From contig NZ_CP118225.1 of assembly GCF_028768465.1 (NCBI RefSeq), forward strand, positions 930,001-994,000: a DNA stretch of 64,000 nucleotides, in the 5' to 3' direction. Both the position numbers and the translations under genes were made by a program. The notes beneath the pieces were generated by a model. That model was not told the origin of the DNA, did not search any database, and was given only the letters and a program-made list of their open reading frames with translations. This document shows positions 20,316 through 29,215 of this stretch, in pieces (position 1 is the first letter of the stretch; each line of letters starts with the position of its first letter). This stretch comes from Rhodopirellula sp. P2 (GTDB lineage: Bacteria > Planctomycetota > Planctomycetia > Pirellulales > Pirellulaceae).

Positions 20316-22120
20316 AGCAGTTCGTCAAGTTGCTTGGAGAGACTGGCGAAGTGATCCAAAGTCGTCTTCACCGCTTCGGGCTGGGTCATGTCGACACCGG
20401 CTCCACGAAGCAGATCCAATGGGTCTTGGCTGCAACCACCTCGCAAGAAGTTCAGGTAGTCATTCAGTTCTGATTCGCCACCACCGAGCACGCGACGACT
20501 GAGCGCCACGGCGGCACTGAGTCCGGTGGCGTACTTGTAAACGTAGAACGCCCGGTAGAAGTGAGGGATGCGGAAACATTCCAGTTCCAACGCGTCATCG
20601 ACGATGAAATCGGGACCGAAGTAAGCGTCGAGCAATTCACGATACACCGCGCGGAACGACGCCACCGTCAGCGGTTCACCGGCTTCCGCCATCTCGTGCG
20701 TCTTCTTTTCGAACTCCGCGAACATCGTTTGCCGAACCACGGTGGCGCGGATGCTGTCGAGTTCGTTGTTGATCAAATAGGCTCGCTCGGCATCGTCCTG
20801 GGCGTTCTCGAGCAGGTATTGTGTCAGCAATTGTTCGTTGAACGTGCTGGCGACTTCCGCGACGAAGATCGTGTAATCGTAGTACTGGTAAGGCTGGTTC
20901 TTCGACGAGTACCAACTGTGCATCGAGTGGCCGGCTTCGTGCGTCAGCGTGAACACATCGTTGAGCACTTCCTCTTTGAAGTTCATCAAGATGAACGGGT
21001 CACCATCGAACGATCCGCAACTGAATGCGCCGCTCTGTTTGCCACGGTTGGGATAGCGATCGGCCCACCGACCACGCAGTCCCTCTTCCAACGTTGACAC
21101 ATATTCGTCGCCGAGCGGTTGCAGTGATTTCAAAACCACATCGACCGCTTGGTCCCACGTGTGATGCTTTTTGATCCCGGACAGGATCGGCACATAGGTG
21201 TCGTAATGATGCATGTCGGGCAGGTTCATCTTGCGACGACGCACGTCCAAGTATTCATGAACCGCCGGCAACGAATCTCGCACGGCTTGGATCAAGTTGT
21301 CGTACACCGACGCTGGCATGTTGTCGGGGAACAACGACGCGTCCAGGCTGCTCTCGTAATTGCGAGCCCGAGCGTAGTACACATCCCGGTGGATGCTGCC
21401 GGCCAAGGTCGCGGCCAGCGTGTTCTCGTGTTCCGAGAAGACTTGGTAGTACTGATCGAACGCCTTCTTGCGAACGTCGCGATCGGTGCTGTGCAAGAAC
21501 TGAATGAACGTTGCGTGCGACAACTCCATCCGTTGTCCGTCTTCATTTTCAAGCTCACCGAACCGCAGGTCCGCGTCGTTGAGCTGTCGAAAGGCGTTGC
21601 CCGCCGCGCCCGCCATCTCGCCTTGCATCGCCAGCAAACGTTCTTCGCGATCGGTCAACGTGTGCGGACGATAGCGAACGATTCGCTCAAGCAACAACTT
21701 GTAGGGTTCCAGAACCGGATCGTTCAAAAACGATTCCATTTTTTCCGGCTCGATGCTCAGCAATTCGGGACGGACAAAGCTGCTGGCCTGCGACGCTTTC
21801 ACTGCCAAGTTTTGAAACCGCGATTTGCGGGCTTGGTGATCGCTGTCAGATTGATTCTCGGTTGTTCGCAAAAACGCGTACGTGCCACAGCGTTCCGCCA
21901 TCCGGTCAAACTCGCCATCGAAGTCCAAAAACTCCCGGATGACTTGGGCCGATTCGCCCAATCGTCCGCGAAAGGTCTCGAATGTTTCAGTTTTCGACGT
22001 CAGCGTGTCGAAATCGGCCTGCCAACCCTCCTGGGATTCGTACAGGCTGGACAGGTCCCAGCAATCGCTGGCGGCGACTTCGTCGCGGGTTGGCAATTTC
22101 GTGGCGGCGGGTGCGTTCAT
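20312..22120 (-). CDS. pepF: Oligoendopeptidase F (M3B metallopeptidase)
   Basis: A 602-residue cytoplasmic zinc peptidase of the M3 family that cleaves short oligopeptides. The zinc motif HEAGH is in FTLTHEAGHSMHSWYSS, with the downstream glutamate in FVAEVASTFNE. Further family features are GAFSCGSFDGDPFILMNF and the C-terminal FRIPHFYRAFYVYKYATGLSAA. Length matches PepF. It is followed by the ABC ATPase gene with a four-base overlap, a pairing without an obvious functional link. Confidence 0.95.
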   Translation of the reverse strand: MNAPAATKLPTRDEVAASDCWDLSSLYESQEGWQADFDTLTSKTETFETFRGRLGESAQVIREFLDFDGEFDRMAERCGTYAFLRTTENQSDSDHQARKSRFQNLAVKASQASSFVRPELLSIEPEKMESFLNDPVLEPYKLLLERIVRYRPHTLTDREERLLAMQGEMAGAAGNAFRQLNDADLRFGELENEDGQRMELSHATFIQFLHSTDRDVRKKAFDQYYQVFSEHENTLAATLAGSIHRDVYYARARNYESSLDASLFPDNMPASVYDNLIQAVRDSLPAVHEYLDVRRRKMNLPDMHHYDTYVPILSGIKKHHTWDQAVDVVLKSLQPLGDEYVSTLEEGLRGRWADRYPNRGKQSGAFSCGSFDGDPFILMNFKEEVLNDVFTLTHEAGHSMHSWYSSKNQPYQYYDYTIFVAEVASTFNEQLLTQYLLENAQDDAERAYLINNELDSIRATVVRQTMFAEFEKKTHEMAEAGEPLTVASFRAVYRELLDAYFGPDFIVDDALELECFRIPHFYRAFYVYKYATGLSAAVALSRRVLGGGESELNDYLNFLRGGCSQDPLDLLRGAGVDMTQPEAVKTTLDHFASLSKQLDELL

Positions 22121-22202
22121 CCGTGGAGCATCGTTGGTGAGAGGACGGGAGACGAGATTGAGTGCGATAGTTTAACACCGGACTCAAATCGCTATCACCG
22201 CC

Positions 22203-23489
22203 TCACGGGGCAAGTCCCAGATCTTCCCCATTCGCCTGATTCGCGGTGTTTTGGAACGGATTTGGCCCCACAGAATGAATCCGCCATCCCTCACCGGACG
22301 CGATCCACCCTGGTCCAGTCTGCCCAAGTTCAGCCCGGCCGAGCTCGATCTCAACGGGCTCGATCTGCAAGGGTCGTCCGGAATACGGGTCCCGCGTTGC
22401 CTCGGCCGGCAAACCCAACTGATCGAGGTCCACTTCCGTCGCCGCCAGATCTTGGGCCCGGATCGCATTGAGAATCCGCAGACACCGACATCGAATGCGA
22501 TCTCGTTCGAACGATGCACGACCAGAGTCGACCGCTGTCATCGCTGCTTGCGTCATCACTTCCGTCGGTGGACCACGATTGGCCGACCAATCACAGGGAG
22601 GCGTTTTGCCCCTGTCGATTTGGTTCTGCATCGCGGCCAAGTAGTCCGGTATCTGGTTCGAAAACACTCGCAATACCGCGGGCATCGATTGAATCGAAGC
22701 GATCCCGTACGCCCGTTCGGTTTTGAGAGTGTGCAAGAACACGTCACTTGATTCGTGTTCCACCAACACTTTTTCGATTGCGGCGTGCGTGCCGGGATCC
22801 AGCGGTTGCGTCTGCATGATCGCATTGAGTTGGTCCACGGCGGCTTGCCGGATCGCAACGTTGGTTTGATACACCACCACGGTGGGCCCGGTTTCTTGCA
22901 AACCCGTCAGACGAATCAGATCGACACACAGCATCGCGGATTCGTCGACCTTGCCTTTGGTCGCTAAAAAACGAGAACCACAGAGCATCAACCGGCCAAC
23001 CATTCGCAATTGGCTGACTTCTTTCAACAAGACCTGCATGTATTGCTGGGGCAGCATCGCACCTGACGGCGTCAGCGGCGAGGGCCACGCGTATCGCTGG
23101 CAATGCGACGCATCTCGCAGAGCGGGCAAGACCTCCGGATGTTGCCGAAATCCTTCCTCCATCAATGCCACGTGTGGGGCCGACAATGGCTCGTGAAGAT
23201 CAGTCGCCGCGTCCGAATTCAGATACGGATGGAGAACTTTCGCGAGTTCTTCCGCCGGCTCGATGACCTGCAGAATCTCCCGTCGCGCATCCACCTTGTC
23301 CGCCATTGGCCAAACGGACACGGGGGTCGGATCCCCCAACGCCGAGAGCGAAACCGGATCACCATTCGCAGCGATGGCCTGCAACTGAGCCTGACTCCGG
23401 TACTGGCGAAGCCCGATTGGGAACATCACCACCAACAGACCGACGCACAGCAAACCCAGACAGCCGAGTGAAATTGTTTTTGCGTTCAT
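22203..23489 (-). CDS. Unknown membrane-anchored protein
   Basis: I do not recognise this 428-residue protein. From the ATG at 23489 it has one N-terminal hydrophobic segment (TISLGCLGLLCVGLLVVMF) and a large soluble part with several helical stretches, for example AMLPQQYMQVLLKEVSQLRMV and GRLMLCGSRFLATKGKVDES. Near the C-terminus is DPYSGRPLQIEP, followed by WRIHSVG. This DPxSGxPL/YSxG pattern recalls planctomycete proteins of unknown role. The frame can be extended to a GTG at 23513 without a ribosome site. It precedes pepF by 82 bases on the same strand. Confidence 0.7.
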   Translation of the reverse strand: MNAKTISLGCLGLLCVGLLVVMFPIGLRQYRSQAQLQAIAANGDPVSLSALGDPTPVSVWPMADKVDARREILQVIEPAEELAKVLHPYLNSDAATDLHEPLSAPHVALMEEGFRQHPEVLPALRDASHCQRYAWPSPLTPSGAMLPQQYMQVLLKEVSQLRMVGRLMLCGSRFLATKGKVDESAMLCVDLIRLTGLQETGPTVVVYQTNVAIRQAAVDQLNAIMQTQPLDPGTHAAIEKVLVEHESSDVFLHTLKTERAYGIASIQSMPAVLRVFSNQIPDYLAAMQNQIDRGKTPPCDWSANRGPPTEVMTQAAMTAVDSGRASFERDRIRCRCLRILNAIRAQDLAATEVDLDQLGLPAEATRDPYSGRPLQIEPVEIELGRAELGQTGPGWIASGEGWRIHSVGPNPFQNTANQANGEDLGLAP

Positions 23490-23547
23490 GCTCCCCCAGG
23501 CCAGATCACCCACTAGCAGGGGCGCGAAAATTTTGGCTTCTCTCTTT

Positions 23548-23640
23548 GTAGCGGCACGGCGCGAGCCGTCCGGTGCCCGGCGGTAGAACTTGCCACGTTG
23601 AGTCTCAAGCGGGACCGGACGGCTCGCGCCCTTCCGCTAT
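23548..23640. repeat. GTAGCGG inverted repeat, GCGCGAGCC type, copy 1
   Basis: The left arm begins GTAGCGGCACGGCGCGAGCC and continues GTCCGGTGCCC. The right arm (GGGACCGGACGGCTCGCGCC then CTTCCGCTAT) pairs with it around a loop of about 30 bases. It overlaps the 3' end of larC by 36 bases. A second copy is at 54977-55037. Confidence 0.88.
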
Positions 23641-24828
23641 CAATCCAGCAAACGCTGCCTGGGCTTCCGTCCGAATTTGATCGGCCGGTTTTCCCGTCGC
23701 GGCACACAATCGCTTGACCTCGTCGTTTTCCAATGAAAAACGAAGCGTTCCGTCCGGCAAACGCACCGTCTTGCCCGTCGCGGGTCCGTCCGGCGTTTCC
23801 ACGGTCTGACTTTCGCGAGCCAGTTTGGACCGATTCATCTCCGTTCGTCGAATTCCGATCGTGCTGGTTTGGGTGAAGAGCAACGTTTGCAACGCACCGA
23901 TTCGGCTGGCGTCGCACAACACCGAAACCGTCGTCGCCAAACGCCCCTTTTTCATCACGATGGGAGTCTGCCAAACATCCAGGGCTCCCGCGTTCATCAA
24001 CAGCTCGCTGACATTGGCCAATTGCTCCGCCGTCGCGTCGTCGATGTTGCTTTCCAGCAAGGTGACTCGATCGGTTTCGATTTGACCTTGGGAAGAGCTC
24101 GCTTCGGCAAGCTCACCCAGCGTCACCCGCAACACATTGGCTTGACCTTCCAAATCACGCGTTCCGGATCCATAGCCCACTCGCAACGGAGTCATCGCCG
24201 GCGGCGGTCCAAACGATCGAGCCAGCGTCTTGATGATCGCGGCCCCGGTGGGCGTGGTCAGTTCCGATTCAATGTCGCAGGCCATCAACGGCACGCCCGT
24301 CAATATTTCCGCCGTGGCGGGCGCCGGCACAGCAACGCGGCCATGATCGATCGTGATCGCTCCCGTCCCAGTTGGAATGGTCGACGACGTCGCGTGTTGG
24401 ACATCCAACGCATCGATCGCGATCGCAACGCCGACGATGTCCGCGATGGAATCGATCGCGCCGACCTCGTGGAAGTGGACTTTCCGAAGCGAACAACCAT
24501 GGACCTTGGCTTCCGCTTCGCCCACGCACAGAAAAATCTTTTTCGCGAGAGCCTTGGCGGAATCGTTGATCTCGGTGGCTTCGTCGATCATCGCATCGAT
24601 GTGGTGCAGATGCCGATGAGCCTTTTCCGGCGGATGATCGATGTGAATCTGCACGGCACGGAAACCGCACTTTTTCACTTCCTCGGTCCGCAGCTTTAAA
24701 TCCGGCAGGTTCAGCGATTGCAGCCCCTGCTGGATCTGGTCCACGGACACGCCCAAATCGATCAGGGCGCCCAAGGTCATGTCGCCGCTGATTCCCGATA
24801 AACAGTCAAAGTGCAGTGTTTTTGTCAT
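23605..24828 (-). CDS. larC: LarC, nickel-pincer cofactor synthesis protein
   Basis: LarC inserts nickel into the pyridinium dithio-mononucleotide cofactor of lactate racemase and related enzymes. The 407-residue product starts at the ATG at 24828 (MTKTLHFDCLSGISGDM), the family N-terminus. Other features are HHIDAMIDEA, VHFHEVGAIDSIADIVG, TPTGAAIIKTL and LLESNIDDATAEQLA. The last ten residues (AEGREPSGPA) and the stop codon come from the dispersed repeat at 23548-23640. No larA, larB or larE is in the window. The frame is open further upstream to 25197, but that part overlaps the divergent neighbour. Confidence 0.93.
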   Translation of the reverse strand: MTKTLHFDCLSGISGDMTLGALIDLGVSVDQIQQGLQSLNLPDLKLRTEEVKKCGFRAVQIHIDHPPEKAHRHLHHIDAMIDEATEINDSAKALAKKIFLCVGEAEAKVHGCSLRKVHFHEVGAIDSIADIVGVAIAIDALDVQHATSSTIPTGTGAITIDHGRVAVPAPATAEILTGVPLMACDIESELTTPTGAAIIKTLARSFGPPPAMTPLRVGYGSGTRDLEGQANVLRVTLGELAEASSSQGQIETDRVTLLESNIDDATAEQLANVSELLMNAGALDVWQTPIVMKKGRLATTVSVLCDASRIGALQTLLFTQTSTIGIRRTEMNRSKLARESQTVETPDGPATGKTVRLPDGTLRFSLENDEVKRLCAATGKPADQIRTEAQAAFAGLIAEGREPSGPA

Positions 24829-24982
24829 GCCGATAATGGAGCAAAACGAGCTGGAATTACCAAGCCGCCAGTTCATCAAAACCTCACCTGGGGCCTCCAC
24901 AAATCGCGTTCCGGTGAACCCCTGATTCGTGGTAACTTGTCTGCCTACCGCAACTTGCTCGTCATCTCCTCCGGAACTTTTC

Positions 24983-26056
24983 ATGACCGACGAAAACGAA
25001 AATTTGCCAGCCGAAGCCATTGGCGAAGATGAATTGCAACGGCCGCAACCGATCGATGATCCGATCTCCGACAACCAGTCGCAGGACTTGTACCAAGTCA
25101 TGCGGCACACGATTGAGCGATTGGAAAAGGACAACACGGCTCGCGGTGATGTGAAGATCCTGTCACGAACGATCCGGGAACTGCGGTACGCATTCAAAGT
25201 CTTTCGTCCCTATCGTCGGCGACGCAAAGTCACGATTTTTGGTTCCGCTCGAACCGGCTCGGATCGCCCTGACTACCAATCCGCGGTTGACCTGGGCCGG
25301 CGAATGGCGGCTCACGGTTGGATGATCATCACCGGTGCCGGGGGCGGCATCATGGAAGCCGGTCACAAAGGTGCCGGACGCGATGCATCGATGGGCCTGA
25401 ACATCATGTTGCCGTTCGAACAAGGCGCGAACGAATACATCGAGAACGATCCCAAGTTGGTCACGCTGAAGTACTTCTTCACTCGCAAGTTGATGTTCTT
25501 GAAAGAGTGCAGTGGCATCGTCTGCTTGCCCGGCGGATTCGGAACGCTCGACGAAGGCCTCGAAGTCCTGACGCTGTTGCAAACCGGCAAGCAAACCATG
25601 ATGCCGTTGATCTTCCTCGATCATCCCGGCGGCAGTTACTGGAAGGACTTGGGTAAATTCATTGACAAGCAACTGATGTGCAACGGCATGATCAGTCCCG
25701 AGGACGTGGCCCTCTACAAAATCACCAACTCGGTCGATGAAGCCGTCGAAGAGCTGCTGACGTTCTATGACGTGTATCACTCCCAACGTTACGTCGGTGA
25801 TCAGTTGGTGCTGCGGATGAAGCGAGCGTTGTCGGAAGAAACCTTGGAATTGATCCGCACCGAATTCGCGGACATCTTGAAGAGCGGCACGTTCGAACAA
25901 ACCGGACCGCTGCCCGTCGAATCCAGCGAACCCGAACTGGCGGATTTCCCCCGCTTGATCTTCCACTTCAACCGGCGTGGCCTTGGTCGATTGCGAATGT
26001 TGATCAACCAAATCAACGGCCATCCTCTGACCACCACCCCCGATCCCGAGTGCTGA
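24983..26056 (+). CDS. LOG-family (TIGR00730-like) nucleotide-binding protein
   Basis: A 357-residue protein of the 'lysine decarboxylase-like'/LOG family. Well-studied members release free bases from cytokinin or purine monophosphates. The nucleotide-binding core has VTIFGSARTG, IITGAGGGIMEAGHKGA and the diagnostic LPGGFGTLDEGLEVLTLLQT. It is about 150 residues longer than a minimal LOG protein, with extensions at both ends (about residues 1-70 and 280-357). ATG at 24983 was chosen over 24929 because the extra residues are not conserved-looking. It is divergent from larC. Confidence 0.88.
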   Translation: MTDENENLPAEAIGEDELQRPQPIDDPISDNQSQDLYQVMRHTIERLEKDNTARGDVKILSRTIRELRYAFKVFRPYRRRRKVTIFGSARTGSDRPDYQSAVDLGRRMAAHGWMIITGAGGGIMEAGHKGAGRDASMGLNIMLPFEQGANEYIENDPKLVTLKYFFTRKLMFLKECSGIVCLPGGFGTLDEGLEVLTLLQTGKQTMMPLIFLDHPGGSYWKDLGKFIDKQLMCNGMISPEDVALYKITNSVDEAVEELLTFYDVYHSQRYVGDQLVLRMKRALSEETLELIRTEFADILKSGTFEQTGPLPVESSEPELADFPRLIFHFNRRGLGRLRMLINQINGHPLTTTPDPEC

Positions 26057-26392
26057 ACAGAGACTTAACGCTTTGAGGCCCGACGGGCCGGCACAGCCCT
26101 TGCCGGTGCCGTCAGGCACCGGAAACAGTTCCAGCTACTTCATCAGTCCCGGAGGGGCGACAGAGGACAGACCCAACAACCGTACGACGCAGATCCAACA
26201 ACCGAAAAATTCAAACGGTTGATATCAGATCAGCCGGAACGCGATCGCGTTCGGTTCGTCTTCAGAAACCGTGGGCTATCGCCCATCGGCTGATCGCTCA
26301 ATCTTCGCGATCGCATTGGTTGGCATCCTCGCCTGCGAAGCCTTAAGCTGAAGGCTTGATTCCATTCCCATCGCAGCTGACGAGGATCTCTG
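26057..26392. other. Spacer with REP-like palindromes
   Basis: It holds GGCCCGACGGGCCGG near 26073-26087, GGTGCCGTCAGGCACC at 26105-26120 and CCCGGAGGGGCGAC near 26149. It also holds a GGGCTATCGCCC hairpin at 26273-26284 and a GCTTCGCAGG-type word. No gene is seen, and no clear intrinsic terminator follows the LOG gene. Confidence 0.5.
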
Positions 26393-27862
26393 ATGTCGAC
26401 AACACTTCCGGAATTCGCACCTCCCAAGGTTCGCCACACCCAGTTGTTCATCGACGGCCAGTGGCGGGATTCAGCCAGCGGAAAAACGTTCGCCACGATC
26501 AACCCAGCCACTGAAGAAGAGATCGTTCAAGTCGCTGAAGGGGACAAGGAAGACATCGACGCCGCAGTGGCCGCGGCACGCAGAGCCTTCGACTCGGGTC
26601 CCTGGCGGACGATGGACGCTCGCGATCGCGGACGGCTGATGATGAAGCTTGCTGATGCGATTGAGAACGAGATCGATGAGCTGGCTCAACTCGAAACACT
26701 CGACAACGGAAAACCCCTTCGCGAATCGCGGCACGCGGATTTGCCCTTGGTGATCGATGCCCTGCGCTACTACGCCGGCTACGCGGACAAGATCCAAGGC
26801 GAAACGGTTCCCATCCGCGGCAACTACCTCTGCTACACACGGAAAGAACCGGTCGGTGTGGTTGGACAGATCATCCCTTGGAACTTCCCCATGCTGATGG
26901 TCGCTTGGAAGTGGGGACCGGCTCTCGCCACCGGTTGCACAATCGTGATGAAACCCGCCGAACAAACGCCGCTGACCTGCCTGCGAATGGCACAGCTCGC
27001 CAAAGACGTCGGCTTCCCCGATGGCGTCATCAATGTCGTGCCGGGCTTTGGCCCAACCGCCGGTGGAGCCCTGGTCGACCATCCTGGCGTCGACAAAATC
27101 GCGTTCACGGGAGAACACCGAACGGCTCAGTTGATCATGAAGAACTCCGCCCAATCGTTGAAACGGCTGACGTTTGAACTGGGCGGCAAAAGTCCCAATG
27201 TGATCTTCAGCGACGCGGACTTGGACGCCGCTGTGCAAGGCAGCTTCGTGGGTCTGTATCTGAACCAAGGCCAATGTTGCTGTGCCGGCAGTCGCGTGTT
27301 CGTCGAAGAATCGATCCACGAAGCCTTCGTCGAAAAGCTGACCGATTTGACAAACAAACGTGTCGTCGGCAACCCGTTCGAACACACCACCGAACAGGGT
27401 CCTCAAATCGACCAAGCTCAATTCGACAAGATCATGAGCTACATCGACAAAGGCAACCAGCAAGGCGCGTCCTGCGTCAGTGGTGGCAAGCGTTCTGGTG
27501 ATCGTGGTTACTTCATTGAGCCGACCGTGTTCACTGACGTTCAAGACGACATGGCGATCGCTCGCGATGAGATCTTCGGCCCCGTGATGAGCGTGCTGTC
27601 GTTCAAAGACAGCGATGACATTTTGAAACGAGCCAACGACACGATGTTTGGCTTGGCGGCCGCCGTGTGGACGCAAGACATCAAGAAAGCCCACCACTTC
27701 GCCGCCAACGTTCGCGCGGGAACCGTGTGGGTCAACTGCTACGACGTCTTCGACGCCGCCGCCCCATTCGGCGGATTCAAGATGAGTGGCCAAGGCCGCG
27801 AACTAGGCACCGAAGGCCTGAAGGCTTACTTGGAAAGCAAAACCGTCACGGTCGCTCTTTGA
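26393..27862 (+). CDS. NAD(P)-dependent aldehyde dehydrogenase
   Basis: A 489-residue ALDH-superfamily enzyme oxidising an aldehyde to the acid. The catalytic cysteine lies in [16 protein letters not shown], the general-base glutamate in [13 protein letters not shown], the asparagine in [10 protein letters not shown] and the cofactor lysine in [10 protein letters not shown]. The cofactor-binding glycine motif, usually FTGSTxVG, reads FTGEHRTAQ, so the second glycine is lost. The C-terminal [19 protein letters not shown] is typical. The substrate cannot be deduced. It is convergent with the next gene with a 29-base gap. Confidence 0.93.
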   Translation: MSTTLPEFAPPKVRHTQLFIDGQWRDSASGKTFATINPATEEEIVQVAEGDKEDIDAAVAAARRAFDSGPWRTMDARDRGRLMMKLADAIENEIDELAQLETLDNGKPLRESRHADLPLVIDALRYYAGYADKIQGETVPIRGNYLCYTRKEPVGVVGQIIPWNFPMLMVAWKWGPALATGCTIVMKPAEQTPLTCLRMAQLAKDVGFPDGVINVVPGFGPTAGGALVDHPGVDKIAFTGEHRTAQLIMKNSAQSLKRLTFELGGKSPNVIFSDADLDAAVQGSFVGLYLNQGQCCCAGSRVFVEESIHEAFVEKLTDLTNKRVVGNPFEHTTEQGPQIDQAQFDKIMSYIDKGNQQGASCVSGGKRSGDRGYFIEPTVFTDVQDDMAIARDEIFGPVMSVLSFKDSDDILKRANDTMFGLAAAVWTQDIKKAHHFAANVRAGTVWVNCYDVFDAAAPFGGFKMSGQGRELGTEGLKAYLESKTVTVAL

Positions 27863-27891
27863 TTGTCACTCGATTCAGTAATCGGTCCTGG

Positions 27892-28863
27892 TCAGCAACA
27901 TGTCTGGGCAGGATCGCATTCCAACTCTTCCACTGAGTCGCTGAACAACGGCGTCGAGAAGTAGCGTTCCATGCGGTCGGGAAAGACCGTGACAATGGTT
28001 GCATCGGGCGGGAGATCGCGCGCGGCTTCCAGGGCCGCGGCCAAGTTCAACCCTGAACTGGGCCCGACGGGAAATCCACGCCGGATCAGTTGGCGACAAC
28101 ACGCCAACGCCACGCTGTCTTTCACATCGACTTGTCTGAGCCCGGGCAGATGGGCATCGCGGAAGATTGCCGAAGCACTTTCCACCACACCCGGTATCTT
28201 CTTGCTGAAACTGGAACACTCCAGCTCGTACAGGCCATCGGAGCAGACCGGCCGAGCCAGCACCGGCCGAGTGATGCATCCAAAATCGCAGAACCCCTGG
28301 TACAGACCGACCAGGGTACCACCCGTTCCGACCCCACTGACGACCGCATCCACCGAACGAGAAGGAACTTGAGCGATGATTTCCGCGGCGGTTTGATAGC
28401 GATGTGCCGCCGGGTTGTCTGGGTTCTCAAACTGCTTGCTTGCGAACGCTTCTCCTCGACCGGCGATCTCATCTGCCAATGCCATCGCTCCGCCGACACC
28501 TTCCTCCGCCGGTGTCAGGATCACTTCGGCTCCAAACGCTCGAATCATCTTGATCCGTTCGGAACTCACCCCGCGCGGCATGACCGCAGTGAATCGCAAA
28601 CCAAACTGGGCGCACATCAACGCGAGCGAAATGCTGGTCGACCCGCTCGATGCTTCGACCACCGCATCACCACGGCCCAGCAACCCGCTTCGGATTGCCT
28701 TTCCCAAGATGAAACGAGCGATCCGATCTTTGGTGGATCCACTCGGGTTGTGATATTCCAGCTTGCACCAAATGACTGGCCCATCATCGGACAGTTTCAC
28801 CGGCGCAATCGGAGTCGTGATCGCTTCGGTCGCATAGCTGTACGAAGCCGGATGATTCGTCAT
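27892..28863 (-). CDS. Cysteine-synthase-like PLP enzyme
   Basis: A 323-residue fold-type II PLP enzyme. The PLP lysine is in NPSGSTKDRIARF, the phosphate loop in SGVGTGGTLVGLY and the C-terminal PLP contact in VGPSSGLNLAAAL. The substrate loop reads EASSGSTSISLA instead of the TSGNTG of CysK, so the conserved asparagine is serine. Together with a short length this places it among 'cysteine synthase family' relatives rather than true CysK/CysM. The C-terminus ends in a Cys-rich ECDPAQTCC. The reaction is unknown. Confidence 0.85.
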   Translation of the reverse strand: MTNHPASYSYATEAITTPIAPVKLSDDGPVIWCKLEYHNPSGSTKDRIARFILGKAIRSGLLGRGDAVVEASSGSTSISLALMCAQFGLRFTAVMPRGVSSERIKMIRAFGAEVILTPAEEGVGGAMALADEIAGRGEAFASKQFENPDNPAAHRYQTAAEIIAQVPSRSVDAVVSGVGTGGTLVGLYQGFCDFGCITRPVLARPVCSDGLYELECSSFSKKIPGVVESASAIFRDAHLPGLRQVDVKDSVALACCRQLIRRGFPVGPSSGLNLAAALEAARDLPPDATIVTVFPDRMERYFSTPLFSDSVEELECDPAQTCC

Positions 28864-29215
28864 TGTTCCATCGCGGGTTGCGAGTTCTTGGCGGTGACAC
28901 CATTTGTCAAACCAACAATTGACATTCCGAGTTTGGCGAATGCCACTGTTTTCTGCAGCAACCTAAAAAACGGACGACCGTCCACCCTTAACACTCGATC
29001 TCGGGCGACGATCCATACAACAAAAGATGATGCCGTGGAGAATTCTTGCTGGCGGAGTCATTCCATTCGGCGAGGACCGTTCATCAGTGGTTGCGTGTGC
29101 TTTGGCCAGTCATACTGTTGACTTGACCGGGCGTTTAAAAGGGATCAGTGACCGCTGCTCCGATCGGATGCCTGTTCCATGCCACTGCCTGACACTTGAA
29201 CGCTGAGTCCATCTC
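28864..29215. other. Divergent spacer without recognised gene
   Basis: This 352-base region between divergent genes should contain promoters for both. TTGACTTGACC (around 29111) followed by TTTAAAAG is AT-rich and promoter-like, but the spacing is too short for a sigma70 promoter. No repeat family of this window is present. Confidence 0.35.

Noticed and set aside
21149-22471. 440-residue plus-strand frame opposite pepF
   Set aside because: It is antisense to oligoendopeptidase F with its HEAGH motif and has no recognisable features.
24829-25197. N-terminal extension of LarC by 123 residues
   Set aside because: The family N-terminus begins at 24828, and the extension would overlap the divergent LOG gene.
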